A stretch of DNA of 64,000 nucleotides from Anastrepha obliqua (lineage: Eukaryota; Arthropoda; Insecta; Diptera; Tephritidae), in the NCBI RefSeq assembly GCF_027943255.1, contig NC_072897.1, forward strand, positions 58,490,406 to 58,554,405, written 5' to 3'. Shown here one piece after another: positions 1 through 11,300 of the stretch. The translations under genes and the position numbers were made by a program. How positions within the stretch are numbered: position 1 is the stretch's first letter; every line of letters starts with the position of its first letter. Under the pieces are notes generated by a model. It was not told the DNA's origin and did no database searches. It was given only the letters and a program-made list of their open reading frames with translations.

Positions 1-176
1 ACTAGCATACTTACCTATATATGGTGTGTGGCAAAAAAGCAGCTTGTCTCAACAAATCTCAACGCTTTTATCCGGTAATGGTCATATAATGACTACAAGA
101 TATGAAAGTTGCTGTAAAAACGTGTTATATCATTTAATAAAAACATGCATACCAACAGTTGTCTAATTGTCCTTAG

Positions 177-525
177 CTGTTGTATTTGTTCGTCAAACAT
201 AATCCCTTAATTGAAGCTACCGAATTACCACACGAACTTCTGGAAGCTGGAAGCGAATATTTCAGTTTTAAACATACAATTGCGGCCATAAACCAGGAAA
301 ATGTGATTACCAGTGAATACAATAGATCTTTTGTTGCACGGATTGAAATTGAATGCTAATTCAGATAATGAGTATAAGCAGGTGTGCATAATAATAATAC
401 GAATAATAGGCATAAATAATTATTTGTTTTTTATATCGTAGGTGCTCACAGATTTAGAGGACATCATACAGACCTATATCGATACGGCACAGCGCACAGT
501 AGAGGATAAATTCCTAATGGATTAA
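177..525 (+). CDS. Two 3'-terminal exons of an unrecognised gene (possibly a pseudogene)
   Basis: An open stretch follows a plausible acceptor (ccttag, 171-176) and runs 60 codons from 177 to a TAA at 357. A sister frame, shifted by one base, covers about 310-381 and ends at a good donor. The 60-base intron 382-441 ends in tcgtag. The second exon, 442-525, adds 27 codons (VLTDLEDIIQTY..., ending KFLMD) and a TAA, followed at once by AATAAA-type polyadenylation signals. The two frames of the first exon are joined only by a 1-nt shift near 345-355, so this is either a slightly broken gene or a base-call error. The acidic, helix-like composition and intron of normal fly size argue for real coding sequence. 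I do not recognise the protein; upstream exons would lie outside the window. Confidence 0.4.
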
Positions 526-984
526 ATAAAATTAACATAAACTTAAATTAAATTAAATTATTTATTTTTCAACCATTGTTGCAAGGTTTAAGAACTTATG
601 TTCGTAATACAGATTATAAAAACCAATTTTATCATATATATATATTAAAATAAAAAACGAAAATTAAAAATTCTCCATCATCATTGATTCACAAATAAAT
701 ATTTTCAGCAACTAATGTAATATTATATATGTATGTTAAGCGTCGTTTTTCATGTGATGCTCATACAACTAAAATTTATAAACAACCATTAACTATCGTC
801 ACAGTAACATTCCCATGATGTTTTTGATAAATTTTAAACTGTTCCAACAGAGATCTCAAAAAGTATAAGAAAAAGAAATTTTTCCTTTATATATATTAAA
901 TAAGGTATAATTATTTAAAATGAATTCACAAGCATGTACACAATTTTTAAGTGTACAGTTTTAGATGTAGGTCATAGCGATCTA
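526..984. other. AT-rich spacer
   Basis: 3' flank of the terminal exons. Holds AATAAA-like signals and A/T runs only; no open frame or recognisable repeat seen. Confidence 0.5.
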
Positions 985-1945
985 ACGGGTGATTTTTTAG
1001 CTATTATCTTTTTAAACAGTTGGTTTATGTGAACAGCTGACGCACGTTTCGTATTTTGTTTCACTGTCAAACATCTTCAGTTTGGTCTATAATTTAACCA
1101 TGAATCGTCTTACAAACGAACAACTTTGCAAATCTTCGAATTGTATTATAAAAATGCGTGTTCTGTTAAGAAAAGTTTATCGCGCGCTTCTTCCATTTTA
1201 TAGTCAGTTTAATCGACCCTCTGAAGCGGCTATTCGAGCTATTGTGACTAAATTTAGAACCAGATTTACTTATTGGACATCAAACCACCAACACGCTTAC
1301 GTAGCGGCCAGTGTTAATGACGACCACCAATTATCGATTCGTCGCCGTTCGCAGCAATTGGGCCTCTGTTACTCAACAAAGGGGAAAATTTTGCGAAGGG
1401 ATTTAGGTGTGAAGCCTTTCAAAATACAGCTGGTGCAAGAATTGAAGTAAAACGACCTACCGCAACGCAGAATTTTTGGTGAATGGTATCTTGGAAAGTT
1501 AGTCGAAGATCCACTTTTTTATCGAAAAATTGTATTCAGAAGTTCATTTTTGGATCGTTCTGTGAACATTTTATTTTACGTTCGGGACCTGTCAATTGGC
1601 CACCCAGATCACGCGATATAACGCCTTTAGATTATTTTTTTGTGGGACTATGTTAAAGCTCATGTCTATTCAGACAAGTCTGCTTCAATTAACGCATTGG
1701 AAGATAACATTAAAGCATTTATATGTGAGATACCGGCCGAAACATTGGAAAGAGTATGCCAAAATTGGACTAAGCGGATGGACCATTTGAAGCGCAGTCG
1801 TGGTCAACATTTGCATGAAATAATTTTCAAACGTTAAATTATATGGACTGTAGTATCGATTTAAGTAAAAATTTCATGCATTTTTCTGAATTTTACGTGT
1901 GTTTTTTTGAAAAACTTTCCTATAGCTCTAAAAAAAATAACCCTT
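985..1945 (+). mobile_element. mariner-like element, DD41D (rosa-like) group, internally deleted copy 1
   Basis: The ends carry matching termini: acgggtgattttttagct at the left and its complement, agctctaaa...aaccctt, at the right. TA duplications lie at 983-984 and 1946-1947. The same left terminus recurs at 43985. At 961 bp it is shorter than a full mariner. The group is assigned from the better preserved relative at 11913-12839, where 41 residues separate the second and third catalytic aspartates. Confidence 0.85.
1100..1834 (+). pseudogene. DD41D mariner transposase, catalytic centre deleted
   Basis: It begins MNRLTNEQ, as in the sister copies at 12730 and 44096. The first 115 or so codons include the paired helix-turn-helix region (RRRSQQLGLCYST). 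Single-base frameshifts fall near 1130 and 1450. The stretch from the first catalytic Asp motif (SDEAHFW in sisters) to just before the third is missing. The tail resumes with the WPPRS.DITPLDYF signature around 1595-1640 and runs to the conserved HLHEIIFK end. Cut-and-paste transposition by this protein is impossible without the DDD core, but its ends could be mobilised by an intact relative. Confidence 0.85.
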
Positions 1946-2120
1946 TATAATTCATAAATTTACCTTAATCAAATGCAATGAGAAAAATTGCGGAAAGTGG
2001 CTCGTATGGGTGTTGGAACGCCTATAGCTCTAAAAAATCACCCTTTATAATTCATAAATTTACCTTAATCAAATGCAATGAGAAAAATTGCGGAAAGTGG
2101 CTCGTATGGGTGTTGGAACG
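1919..2120 (+). repeat. Tandem duplication of a mariner terminus plus its flank (two units of about 100 bp)
   Basis: Unit 1 (1919-2020) is the last 27 bp of the mariner plus 75 bp of flank. Unit 2 (2021-2120) repeats both, with a better preserved terminus (tcaccctt). Both units end tgttggaacg. Confidence 0.85.
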
Positions 2121-2608
2121 CTGCACTGACTCGAGGAAATATAGGGACGTTCAACTTGCGCAGAAACCGAAAACCTGTAAACCAGAGGTCTTAAAAATTG
2201 TTAACTTCAAATAAACATATAACTACGACTCACGTCCCTTGTAGACGGAAAGTGCGTAGATCTACGTACAGCGTATTGTTCTAGACCCGGTATGGTATCG
2301 GCGGAGACAGCCAGTTCGGAAGCCAAGTCGATTTCAGAGGCACCAGCACCAGACACATAACGACCGTCACGTGCAAACACGTGAAGTTATTTACACCATC
2401 ACCACAGCACGCTCAATGTCATCCATGAAATTGTCCGAAGAACCACATACATATGACAATGCTAGTAAACAAAATAAGCGTTTGTGTAGGTTTGCGAGTA
2501 TATTTTTCACGCCTTCTCCCAAATGTATAACAAATTTCGTTGGTTCCGAATTATTAAAAAGAAAACGACGCACAGAAGTCATCTATAAAAATCATAATAT
2601 CGAAATAA
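2046..2608. repeat. Repeat S, copy 1, carrying a CCT8-derived fragment
   Basis: About 560 bp that recurs at 35757-36305 inside a P-type element. Similarity begins at ttcataaattta and stops abruptly after cgaaataataa. No terminal inverted repeats are visible at its edges. Confidence 0.85.
2261..2461 (-). pseudogene. CCT8: Fragment of T-complex chaperonin theta subunit (CCT8-like)
   Basis: On the minus strand, reading down from 2461 behind an acceptor-like tttactag, the frames spell the well-conserved CCT-theta segment: SIV, then GSSDNFMDDIERAV, then RDGRYVSGAGASEIDLASEL, then PGLEQYAVR. CCT-theta is one of eight subunits of the cytosolic TRiC/CCT chaperonin that folds actin and tubulin. Four extra bases before GSSD and single-base indels after ERAV and before RDGRY break the frame. 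The flanks are not chaperonin coding sequence, so this is an isolated exon-sized piece. The same defects occur in the copy at 35956-36156, so both derive from one broken ancestor. Confidence 0.75.
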
Positions 2609-3424
2609 TAATTCTATTCATCTTTGCTATCTTATCCAGAATTTATTTGGCTCTCATGTAGCGCACTTTCAGCAACGACCCCGAGAATTTTGTGTACTTG
2701 TTCTTGGCAATCTTATCAGTGTTCGATTGTCTGTCGGTCCGACACCTGTGTTCTGATAACTCATCTTGAGAGAGTGTGCACAAAAGGAGATGGTCCGCCC
2801 CTCCATAACCGGCATACCGCCGTAAGACACTTACTACAACCGACCTTGCCAAGGCACCGGAGCGCACCGTTATCATCTGGTTATTTAGACCTTACCTGCC
2901 ATGCAGCGTTAGAAACAACACCTTAGCTTCATGTGCATTGAAATACCCTAGTAACACGTTTATATTGTGTGCCGCTTGATGCGAGAGGAATGCCCGCTTT
3001 AGTCGCCACTTGCTTATGGTCAGACGCTACTATGGTTAATGTAGTGAAATATGTACTACTCTTTTTTACATAAAGGCTCATTGCCATGCTATTCGCTTCC
3101 CTCCAACTCCTTGAATTTCATCCAACTGGAAATAGGTACCACAGTTGTCTTGAGTACGGAGATACTTAGCTAAGTTAACTATACGAGGTATGGTGGTCGT
3201 TACTCTTCAATAGTAAAACATTATTCGGAGTATATTCAGCATGGTCCAGGGTGAAGGGTGGAATCAAGGTGTAATGCGACCCGTGCAGAGGATCTGTCAG
3301 GTTGGGAGCTCTTTTTCAAAATAGCTCAGTCGCAAACGGAGCTTACAGATGCCTGGTGCGAAACGTAATAGCTAGCCTTACCTACGTATCTGGAGGCGGA
3401 CTTCTTCTTCTACAACACTCGTGA
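2609..3424. other. Unassigned, relatively GC-rich stretch
   Basis: Base composition differs from the AT-rich surroundings and there are 77-100 codon open frames on both strands (for example 2643-2876 minus), but none matches a family I know. It could be decayed retroelement sequence. Confidence 0.3.
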
Positions 3425-4597
3425 GACCAAAATAACATGTCCTAGCATATATGTATACATACATATATACCTACTGGCCTTCTAAACTTCCTACAAAATA
3501 ATTGTTTTCATATCTTAGTACATCCATGCACGTTCATACTATACATTCATGCATACATATATGCGCGAGCACAGCGTTCACTTCTTGCTTCCGTGTACTT
3601 TTGTCTTTCACCAGTCGATATTCCTAATATTGTACTTACAAAAACACAATACTTTGATAGACGCAAAAGCAACAGCAAGCGCAACGCGATGGCCGCTTTG
3701 CCACCACACTTTCTACAATGTTCTAGAACATAACAAAAACACCTACCTCACATGCGCATGTCGCCCAAAGCTAAGATCTAAGCCTAGCGACTACAAAAAC
3801 AAAATACATTCGTAGACGCAGTCGCAGCGGTCATGATTCTATCAGCGACGGCACTGAACAATTTAGAACAAAAACAAAAAGTTCATTCATAAGTTCGAGC
3901 TCATATTTCAATTTCATTCCTAAATCGAGCTGCCCATTCGAAAGTAGTCAATATTGGAATATTTCGCGTATGTATGTATGCACCCTTATATGTATGTAAA
4001 TATGTCTTCTAACTGTTCGACAGTCGCGAGTTAATGCGACTTAGACTCCTTGAACAATTCCAGCGAATCACACATTTCTGTCCGCAAAGCCGCATATATG
4101 TACCCTATGATCAAAAAGTACCGGGAATGTTTAAATTAAACAACGCTTAACCCAGTCTTCCAAACACCCCCGGCAGGCCGACATGGCCTTCAGGTCCTTC
4201 GTCGTTATTATCATGCAAAATCCAAGAATTGTTTGCTCACATTTCCGGCCGTTTGCAACGTAGAGCATCTCTCAAAGGCTTCAAAACGGATAAATAATAT
4301 TCTTTATTGACTGCCTGGCCCGATGGAAGGTACTCATGGTGAACTACGTCTTGGCAATCGAAGAAAACAGTGAACATCACCTTCCCGGTTATTTTTACTC
4401 ATAGGGTATACATATCCCATCTTTTCACTGACGGAAAAGAAGGCGGTCGCAGTTGTTGTTTTTTATTTGCATACATTTTGCGTTCGTTGAAGGTTTGTAT
4501 ATATTTATATATATTTATATACATATGCGTGTATGCGCGTTTGGCTTTCTGGATGTATCCATGGATATTCGCATATTTTCTCATCAATATGTGTATA
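3425..4597. repeat. Dispersed repeat R1, copy a
   Basis: Matches 13202-17690 almost end to end and, reversed, parts of 41605-42635, 47760-48870 and 54960-56090. Marked by (TATG)n tracts, a ctcgaattgacaaaaattc motif in fuller copies, and the stretch around gcgcaacgcgatggcc. No coding capacity is credible. A deleted mariner sits inside it (4103-4406) and a pogo element interrupts its right end. Confidence 0.75.
4103..4406 (-). mobile_element. Deleted mariner relic (304 bp) in R1 copy a
   Basis: Left end ccctatgatcaaaaagtacc, right end cttcccggttatttttactc then ataggg; TA duplications at 4101-4102 and 4407-4408. The minus strand retains the HEYLPSGQAVNKEYYL and RPE.WANNSW pieces of a mariner transposase and a scrap of its C-terminus. 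The same insertion occurs at 16593-17616, so it predates spread of this R1 lineage. Confidence 0.75.
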
Positions 4598-6905
4598 CAG
4601 TGGTCTCGCGGTAACTCGAATAGCCGCTAAGTCGAACGACGTGCTAACTCGAACACATTTTTTTCACTATTGACTACTTTGTAACTCGAACAATATTAAA
4701 AAGCGCTATAACTCGAACAAAAAAAAACAAATTTATTTGTACACACATTCTTTTCAAACATGTACATTTTGTACATACATACATACATATGTAATAGTAT
4801 ATGTATATAAATTATATGTATACTAGTGTATTGTCCATCTGAATATTTCGGCGTTAATATCCCGTTAGTTTTCTGGGAACAACGTCTTGCATTGAACAAA
4901 TTGCTTTAAATTTGTCATTTGTAGTGTATCAGTGCACGTGAGTAATGGATCGTAAAAGGTTGAAGTGTTTAACATTAAAAGAGAGGGCTGAGGTCCTTAA
5001 CAAAATTAAACGTGGACGTAGTGTTACTTCTCTAGCGAAGGAATATGGGGTAGCCAAGTCCACCATAAGTCTTATAAAAAAGAAAGATAAGGCAATTTTA
5101 AAAGCCGTAAACAACACGTTTTTGGGTCCTGGGAAGAGGAGAACTTTAAAATCTTCTGAGTTTCCTAAAATGGAAGCCGCTTTATACAAATGGTTTCTGT
5201 CCCAAAGAAAAAAGAATTACCCAATAAGTGGACTCATCTTGAAAGAAAAAGCGAAAGCTTTTCATACCCAGTTGTGTGGAGAAAATTCTACATTTTTTGC
5301 CAGTGACGGGTGGCTTCAAAACTTTAAGAAACGTTATGGAGTACGTTTGTTAAAAATTTCTGGAGAAAAACTGTCATCACAGCCAGAGCTGGTAGACCCT
5401 TTCAAAATGGCTTTACAAGAAAAAATAAAGGAAATGGAGATATGTGCCGACCAAATATATAACGCCGACGAGTCCGGATTGTACTGGAAACTTCTTCCTG
5501 AGAAAACTTATGTTTCGTTGTCGGAAAAACAAGCACCGGGAAGAAAATCTGAAAAGCAGCGTTTTACATTTATGGCATGCACTAACGCTACCGGCAACCA
5601 TAAACTTAAACTTTTCGTTATTGGCAAAGCAAGAAATCCTCGTGTTTTCAAAAATTTTAACTGTCCGGTGGAGTACAAAAATTCCAAATCAGCCTGGATG
5701 ACTTCGGCGATTTTCAAAGACTGGTTTCATAATTCGTTCGTGCCGCAGGTAAAATCCAGATTCATTAAAACAATTTTTTTAACCAAGTTAAATGACTTTA
5801 ATATTTAGGTAAGAAAATATTTGAAAGATGGGGGACTACCTGAGAAGGCTCTTCTTCTAATTGATAATGCCCCATCACATCCCAACGAAATCGAATTAAA
5901 GTCCGAGGATGGTTTAATTTTAACTATGTTTATGCCGCCGAATGTGACACCATTGATCCAGCCAATGGACCAAAATGTAATTCGTATAACGAAACTATAC
6001 TACAGAAATTTTCTACTGGTTTCCATTTTCCACAATAATTGCGATATAACCGAATCTATGAAAAAAATTAATTTAAGAGACTCAGTAACTTTCTTAGATG
6101 CAGCTTGGAGTCGGTTAGAAAAGGAAACTGTATCCAAATGTTGGAAAAACATTTTGAGTTTTGCCAACTTAGGCGACTCTGATGAAGATAATATTCCATT
6201 GAGCATTTTAAAAAAACAATTGTTGGAAGAAAACCAGATAGTAACAGACTCTCTTCTTAATAAGCTTAACAATTTAGCCCCACAGGTATTCTGACTGGAA
6301 TATATGTTTTAAAACTTTGACTTCTTTATGAAAAACATAATTTACAGGTCGAATTTACGCTTCATGATGTTAACAAATGGAATGATGGTGCCGAATTTAC
6401 CGACACAGAAGTAATAATTAAAACTAGTGATTCTGAGTCTGAGTTTAACAACACAACTGAGACATATGAGCGGATATCATCTGAGGAGGCAATTAGCTCT
6501 ACCAATAAGGTAATTCAGTGGGCCACAACTGAACAAGTAAGCCCCGCAAAGGTTAACACTCTTCAATTGCTGCGTGAAAAAGCCTTATTCAACATTGCTG
6601 AAGGCAAGAAAAGACAAACACACATTACAACTTTCTTTTCGGCCTAACTTTTCTGTTAAAGCTGACTTTTTTGTGTAACTGACACAAAGACTGCCAAATA
6701 TTTGATGAAAAATATTGAAACGAATTAATGATTTTAAACATATTCATGTTCATATCCATATGTAAATAAATAAATAAATTTAATTGAAAAAAATCGATAT
6801 CGATGACTGTTTTTTTAACATAGCACACTCAATTGATAAGTCGAACAAATTCGATAAATCGAACAGCGCCTGTTTTAATTAGTTCGAGTTATCGCGAGTG
6901 CTCTG
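4598..6905 (+). mobile_element. pogo/Tigger-type DNA transposon, apparently complete
   Basis: Inverted termini (left cagtggtctcgcggtaactc, right complement cagagcactcgcgataactc), repeated subterminal cgaac/cgaat boxes, and TA duplications at 4596-4597 and 6906-6907. Length 2308 bp. It sits at the edge of an R1 repeat and encloses one gene. Confidence 0.9.
4945..6647 (+). CDS. pogo/Tigger (jerky-type) transposase, three exons, apparently intact
   Basis: Exons 4945-5748, 5809-6285 and 6348-6647 join in phase 0 across two introns of 60 and 62 bases with GT..AG ends, giving 526 residues with no stop. The N-terminus holds a psq-type helix-turn-helix (SVTSLAKEYGVAKSTISLIK, about 27-46), followed by a CENP-B-type DNA-binding domain (about 70-140). 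The DDE core shows D175 (NADESGLYW), D287 (LLIDNAPSH) and D322 (IQPMDQNVI), with 34 residues between the last two. The C-terminus has Q517-THITT-FF524, a match to the PCNA-interacting box. The enzyme should cut its own termini and insert at TA. All landmarks are present, so this copy could be active; I cannot judge expression. Confidence 0.88.
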
Positions 6906-7064
6906 TATATTTATTCATTTAATATAATGAAATATACTTATAAATAAATATATTACATAAATGTGGCAGCACTAGCAACGATGCCTTCAGCTGCTTAGTG
7001 TATATAATAGATGCTACTATATTAGTATTAGTATAAATAATTATAATTTGATAGTTTAAGTTTA
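6906..7064. other. AT-rich junction between pogo element and LINE tail
   Basis: Probably includes the 3' untranslated end and (TAA)-like tail of the adjoining minus-strand I-like LINE; the exact boundary is not visible. Confidence 0.4.
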
Positions 7065-10056
7065 TTAAATTTTGTTACTTAATTTAGCTTTGCTGATATA
7101 TTTGTATATTATTGAAATATTTTCTGCAGTAGGAGCTTTTAAATGCTCTGATGGTGTGTTCGATGAAAATATTTCTCCCCTGATCTTGCTGAGTGCTGGG
7201 CATGTATCCAGGATGTGTAGCGTAGATGTTGATGTGCTGTTACAATAAACGCAACCTGGATCGTAGCTTCTATTGAGAAGATGTTGGTGTGAAAGTGCAC
7301 AATGTCCGTGGCGTAGTCTTGAGAAAACTTTGAGCGCTGGAATACTACATGTTGTAGGGTAGGTTGTTTTAGTTTTGTTAGGATTAATAAGGCGATACCG
7401 GTTATTGTAAGTGCTCCATAACTCTTTTTGTTGATTTTCTTTCATTTTGTAAATATAGCGTAATATATCATTTTTCTCGTTTGTCTCTACGTAGTAGCAG
7501 GGCATATGTGGTACCTTTTTAGCTTCCTTATCGGCTACTTCGTTGTCGTGGATACCGCAGTATGCAATCAGGGTATCTCGAATACATGCAATTAGCGGGC
7601 TTACGTTATTTGGGTTCTGAATCGCCATTATTGTTGAGAGGCTATCGGTGCATATGGTATACTTTCCTGACGTTACCGCCCATTTTGCTGCTGATTTCAC
7701 AGTATAGGCTTCAGCTGAGAAAATGGAGCAGTAGGGTAATAGCAACCCTTTGGTTATAACGCAAGAATCGTCAGAAACGACTGCATACGCGGTATTAGCA
7801 TAATCTTTTGATCCGTCGGTGTATACGAAAATCCAACCGTTGGAGTGAAGTTGGCGTTTTCGACTCGTAAAAACTTGTCTGAAAGTATCTGCACAGGTGT
7901 TGTGCTTTGGAAAGCACATTAATTCGTCTACCAAAAAAGAGGAATGTAGAGCCCATGGGGGATGGTTGCTGATTTTTAAGCACCTTGGTATAAGGTCAAG
8001 ATCAAGATGCGCTGTCTTTTGAACAACTCGATGGATAGCTGATTGCTTTTTTATATGCCGCTTTCGCGTAACCGCTTGTTTTACTTTGTTGTGTAATATA
8101 GGATTATGGGTATAAAAAAGTTTAGATATCAGTCGTAATGTGCTCAATTCGAGTCCTTCTTGGATATGTGGCATGCCAGTTTCTGCAAGTATATTCTTTG
8201 TATTCGTCGTGGGAAAAGCTCTAATGCTGCGTCTGATAGCCGAATGGTATGGCGCGTAAAGTTTTTTAAGTGAGTTTCCAGCGTGGTGCCCATATATTGG
8301 AAGGCCGTAATCAATGGCTGATAGGAGTAGAGCCTTAGTTGTGTTGATTAGGATATTCGGATGAATATTTGATTTTTGCGATGAGAGGAATTTAATAATA
8401 CTTAGTTTATCAAATAACTTTTTTCTTAAAACTAAGCAACGCTTCTTAAAGTTAAATTTGGGGTCAAAAATGATACCTAAAATCTTAAGTTTATTTACAT
8501 TTGGTATTTGAGTATTTCTTAAATTAAATCCATCACATGTTTTTTTGTGGCAAATATGTAAAGTGTTACATTTTTGAAATGATATGTTCGCTCCCGATGT
8601 GAGAGACCATTCAGAAATTTTGTTTAAGATTTCTGTAAAAGTATCTTTGACTTGCGTCAAATCGAATCTTCTTGAAAAAATCAGAACGTCATCTGCATAA
8701 ATACAATGTTCTACTGGGAACTGGGATATAATTTGACTAATTTTATTAAAAGCGATCATAAATATTGTGACTGATATTGGAGAGCCTTGAGGTATACCAT
8801 TTTCTAACGGAACGCAGTGTGAGTAGTTATTATTGAGTTTAACTCGGAATTTTCTAATGCTCAAAAACGTTTTAACAAAGTTGTAAATTTTTGGGCCTAC
8901 TTTGCAGTTGGCTAGTTCTTGAAGGACGTTATGTGCACCGATACGATCGTATGCCTTCTCGAAATCTAGACTTAGAGCTGTTAAATGCCCCTTATTGGCG
9001 ATTGCGATTGCCGCGGAGTGTTCGAAATGTACAATAGTAGAGCGTCTAAAGTACCATGCCCTGTTTTGAATGCTACTTGGTTGGCGCTAATTGACTCAGT
9101 TTTTTCTGAAAACCACATAATCCTTTTGGCTCATATTTTTTCTAATATCTTTCCTAAGCAGGGTAATAAGGATATGGGACGGTAGCTGCTAATTTCCAAC
9201 TGCGGTTTGAGAGGTTTAGCTATTGGTATTGCGTCTGCTACCTTCCAATTCTGTGGGTAAATGCCTTGCGCAAAAATTTCGTTGTACAAGTTTACTATCC
9301 TTTTTTTAAAGGGAGAAGGATAGTTTTTCAACAAAGGGTATGATATCCTATCAAGGCCTGGCGTTTTTCCTTTAGAGTTGGCAACGGCTCTCTCAAACTC
9401 GTCAGGTAGTGATATCAGACTCCAGATATTTTGCAGAGATACTTAGTTTTCCTTCAGGTTTATAAAGTCCGTTAGTAATGCTATTCTTTTTTTCTATGAA
9501 CTCATACGGAAAGTTGGAATTTTTAGAGTAGGAGCTCCAATATTTTGCAAATTCGTTCGCTATATTACTAGGGTCGGTATATGTACCGTTTGGAGTATTT
9601 ATACAGGTTATGGCGTTTGATCTCCTAATGCCCGATAGGCGCCCTAAGTCCTGCCAAATTTTTTTTGTGCTGCTTCGCGGGTTAATGTTAGAAGTAAAGT
9701 CTTCGAAAGCATCGCGTTTTGCTTTTTTGCTTCGTGTTTGAAAATGGCATTGTTACGTTTGTATACTAAAAGATCGTGAAAGTCTCGTGTATATTTATAT
9801 TTGTACCAACTCTTTTGCTTTAGTAAGTTAGTAGTAGTTTTTGTAAATCATTATTCCACCATGGCGTATATCGTGTTACGCTGAAGTTTTTTGTCTGCGG
9901 AATGGAAAAGTGAGCTCCAGTACAAATAACTTTTTTTATTGAGGCTGCTTCTTTATTAATATTAGTTGAAACCGGGTACTTCGTGGATATATTTGTGCAC
10001 ATTTCTTGATATTAAGCCCAATCTGCTTTGTCTGTTAAAAATTTAGGATTAAATAT
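7003..10056 (-). mobile_element. I-clade-like LINE, 5'-truncated
   Basis: Minus-strand ORF2 with reverse transcriptase, RNase H and a C-terminal zinc-knuckle-like CCHC. The 5' half (ORF1 and most of the endonuclease) is missing at about 10056, where a plus-strand LOA-like fragment abuts. Confidence 0.75.
7065..10002 (-). pseudogene. I-like LINE ORF2 (RT-RNase H), broken upstream
   Basis: A 599-codon frame (7065-8864) holds the RT palm: IPQGSPISV, then the active-site YADDVLIF, then GANISFQKC and LGIIFD. RNase H follows (FVYTDGSKDY, then EAYTVKSA, then CTDSL), then the CVYC...HILDTC knuckle. Upstream frames at 9131-9334 (WKVADAIPI, SYRPISLL) and 9820-10002 (TPWWNNDL) are the same protein shifted by indels. 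The ORF2 protein would nick target DNA and reverse transcribe its own RNA. An RNase H domain after RT points to the I/LOA/R1 side of the LINE tree. Inactive because of truncation and frameshifts. Confidence 0.8.
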
Positions 10057-11300
10057 AGAATACAAAGATCAGCATGTGCAACAATGGTCGGTGCAATCAG
10101 ACCTTGTCCTGGAGAGGCTCTCAATCCACTGACACACGTTATTCCAATAGACCTACATATTAAGAAGACGGCAACCATGAGTGCATTTAGGTTAAATGAA
10201 GCGGGTCGCTGGAGAGAAAAAACGTATGGTCATGCTAGTCTATTATTGCGACAAACTCCGTTAATCTCGGTGAGAACTGACTACATCGTCCCGACGGTAA
10301 CTTTCAATAGGAATTTTGCACTCTCTTTCCAACTAAGGAAGAATGGAATAAGGGATTCTCTCTAAACAACTTCGGCACTACAGTCTACACGGATGGAAGT
10401 AAAATGGGTTGCGGTGTTGGAGCTGGTATATATTCTCACAGACTTAAAATTGAGAACTCTGTGCGTCTGCCTAATACCAGCAGTGTCTTCCAGGCGGAAG
10501 AACTGGCAATTGGGGAAGCCTGTAGGTTACTAATCGCAGATTTCTCTTTTAAGGGTAATATCGCTATTCTCTCGGATAGCCAAGCTGCAATCCAGGCACT
10601 GGGTTCGGCCACAACAACCTCCAAAGTGGTGGAACAAAGTAGGAATAGCCTCACCATCTTGAGTGAAAGCCATAAAGTTACCTTAATCTGGGTCCCGGGA
10701 CATCGGAACATTGAAGATAACGAAAAAACAGATGAACTGGCAAGAGGGGGATCTGCCATGAATAACGCTCTTGCAGAATCGGTACTCACACCATTAGGTG
10801 CAGTCAAGAGCACAATTTCCCAAAAATACCTCCGAATCGCAGACTTTAGGTGGAAAGTCCAGACGAAATGCAAAATTAGCAGAACGTTATGGCCCACTTG
10901 CAACCTCAAGCAATCGTCGGCATTAATAAGAATGAAACGACGGGACGCCTGGAGACTAACGGCAGTCATAACTGGCTTTTGGTCTATCGGAGAACAAGCA
11001 GCCAAAATGGGTATCCCTCACAATACATATTGTCACAGTTGCAAACAACCGGAGAAAAAGGAGACAATCTTCCATTTCCTCTGTGAATGCCCTGCCCTAT
11101 GGAAGGACAGAATGTTAACCCTGGGCCAACCGCTGTTCGAGAATCTCGAACAACTATCTGGCTTAGACGTTAACAACCTAATAAGGTTCCTTAACCACCC
11201 AGACTGGATATAGTTATGCTGTACATAACCGCTAAACAAGTTAGTAACGAGGATGTGGCAACAAAACGGCGCGGAAGCGCTAGTTGGATTCTGGAAGAAT
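10057..11300 (+). mobile_element. LOA-like LINE, 3' fragment
   Basis: 5'-truncated element starting within the post-RT region (QRSACAT...ALNPLTH) and ending in an (AACC)n-type run (accaaccaaccaac) near 11300. Related to, but clearly diverged from, the minus-strand element at 25560-32547. Confidence 0.75.
10060..11213 (+). pseudogene. LOA-like ORF2 C-terminus with RNase H
   Basis: The first frame (10060-10365) carries EALNPLTHVIPIDLHIK, a hallmark of the RT-RNase H linker in this group. A 1-nt shift near 10345 leads into VYTDGSKMGCGVGAG (RNase H strand 1, catalytic Asp). Then come VFQAEELAIGEA, ILSDSQAAIQAL and WVPGHRNIEDNE, the further acidic residues of RNase H. The C-terminal C..C...H....C motif lies in CHSCKQPEKKETIFHFLCEC. 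The final Ile is followed by a TAG at 11211-11213. Only the last third of ORF2 is present. Confidence 0.8.

Noticed and set aside
2643..2926. Overlapping frames in the GC-richer stretch as a gene
   Set aside because: No recognisable domain, splice signals or second copy; left as unassigned.
10436..11005. 189-codon minus-strand frame
   Set aside because: Antisense shadow of the LOA-like RNase H region; the plus-strand frame carries all the motifs.
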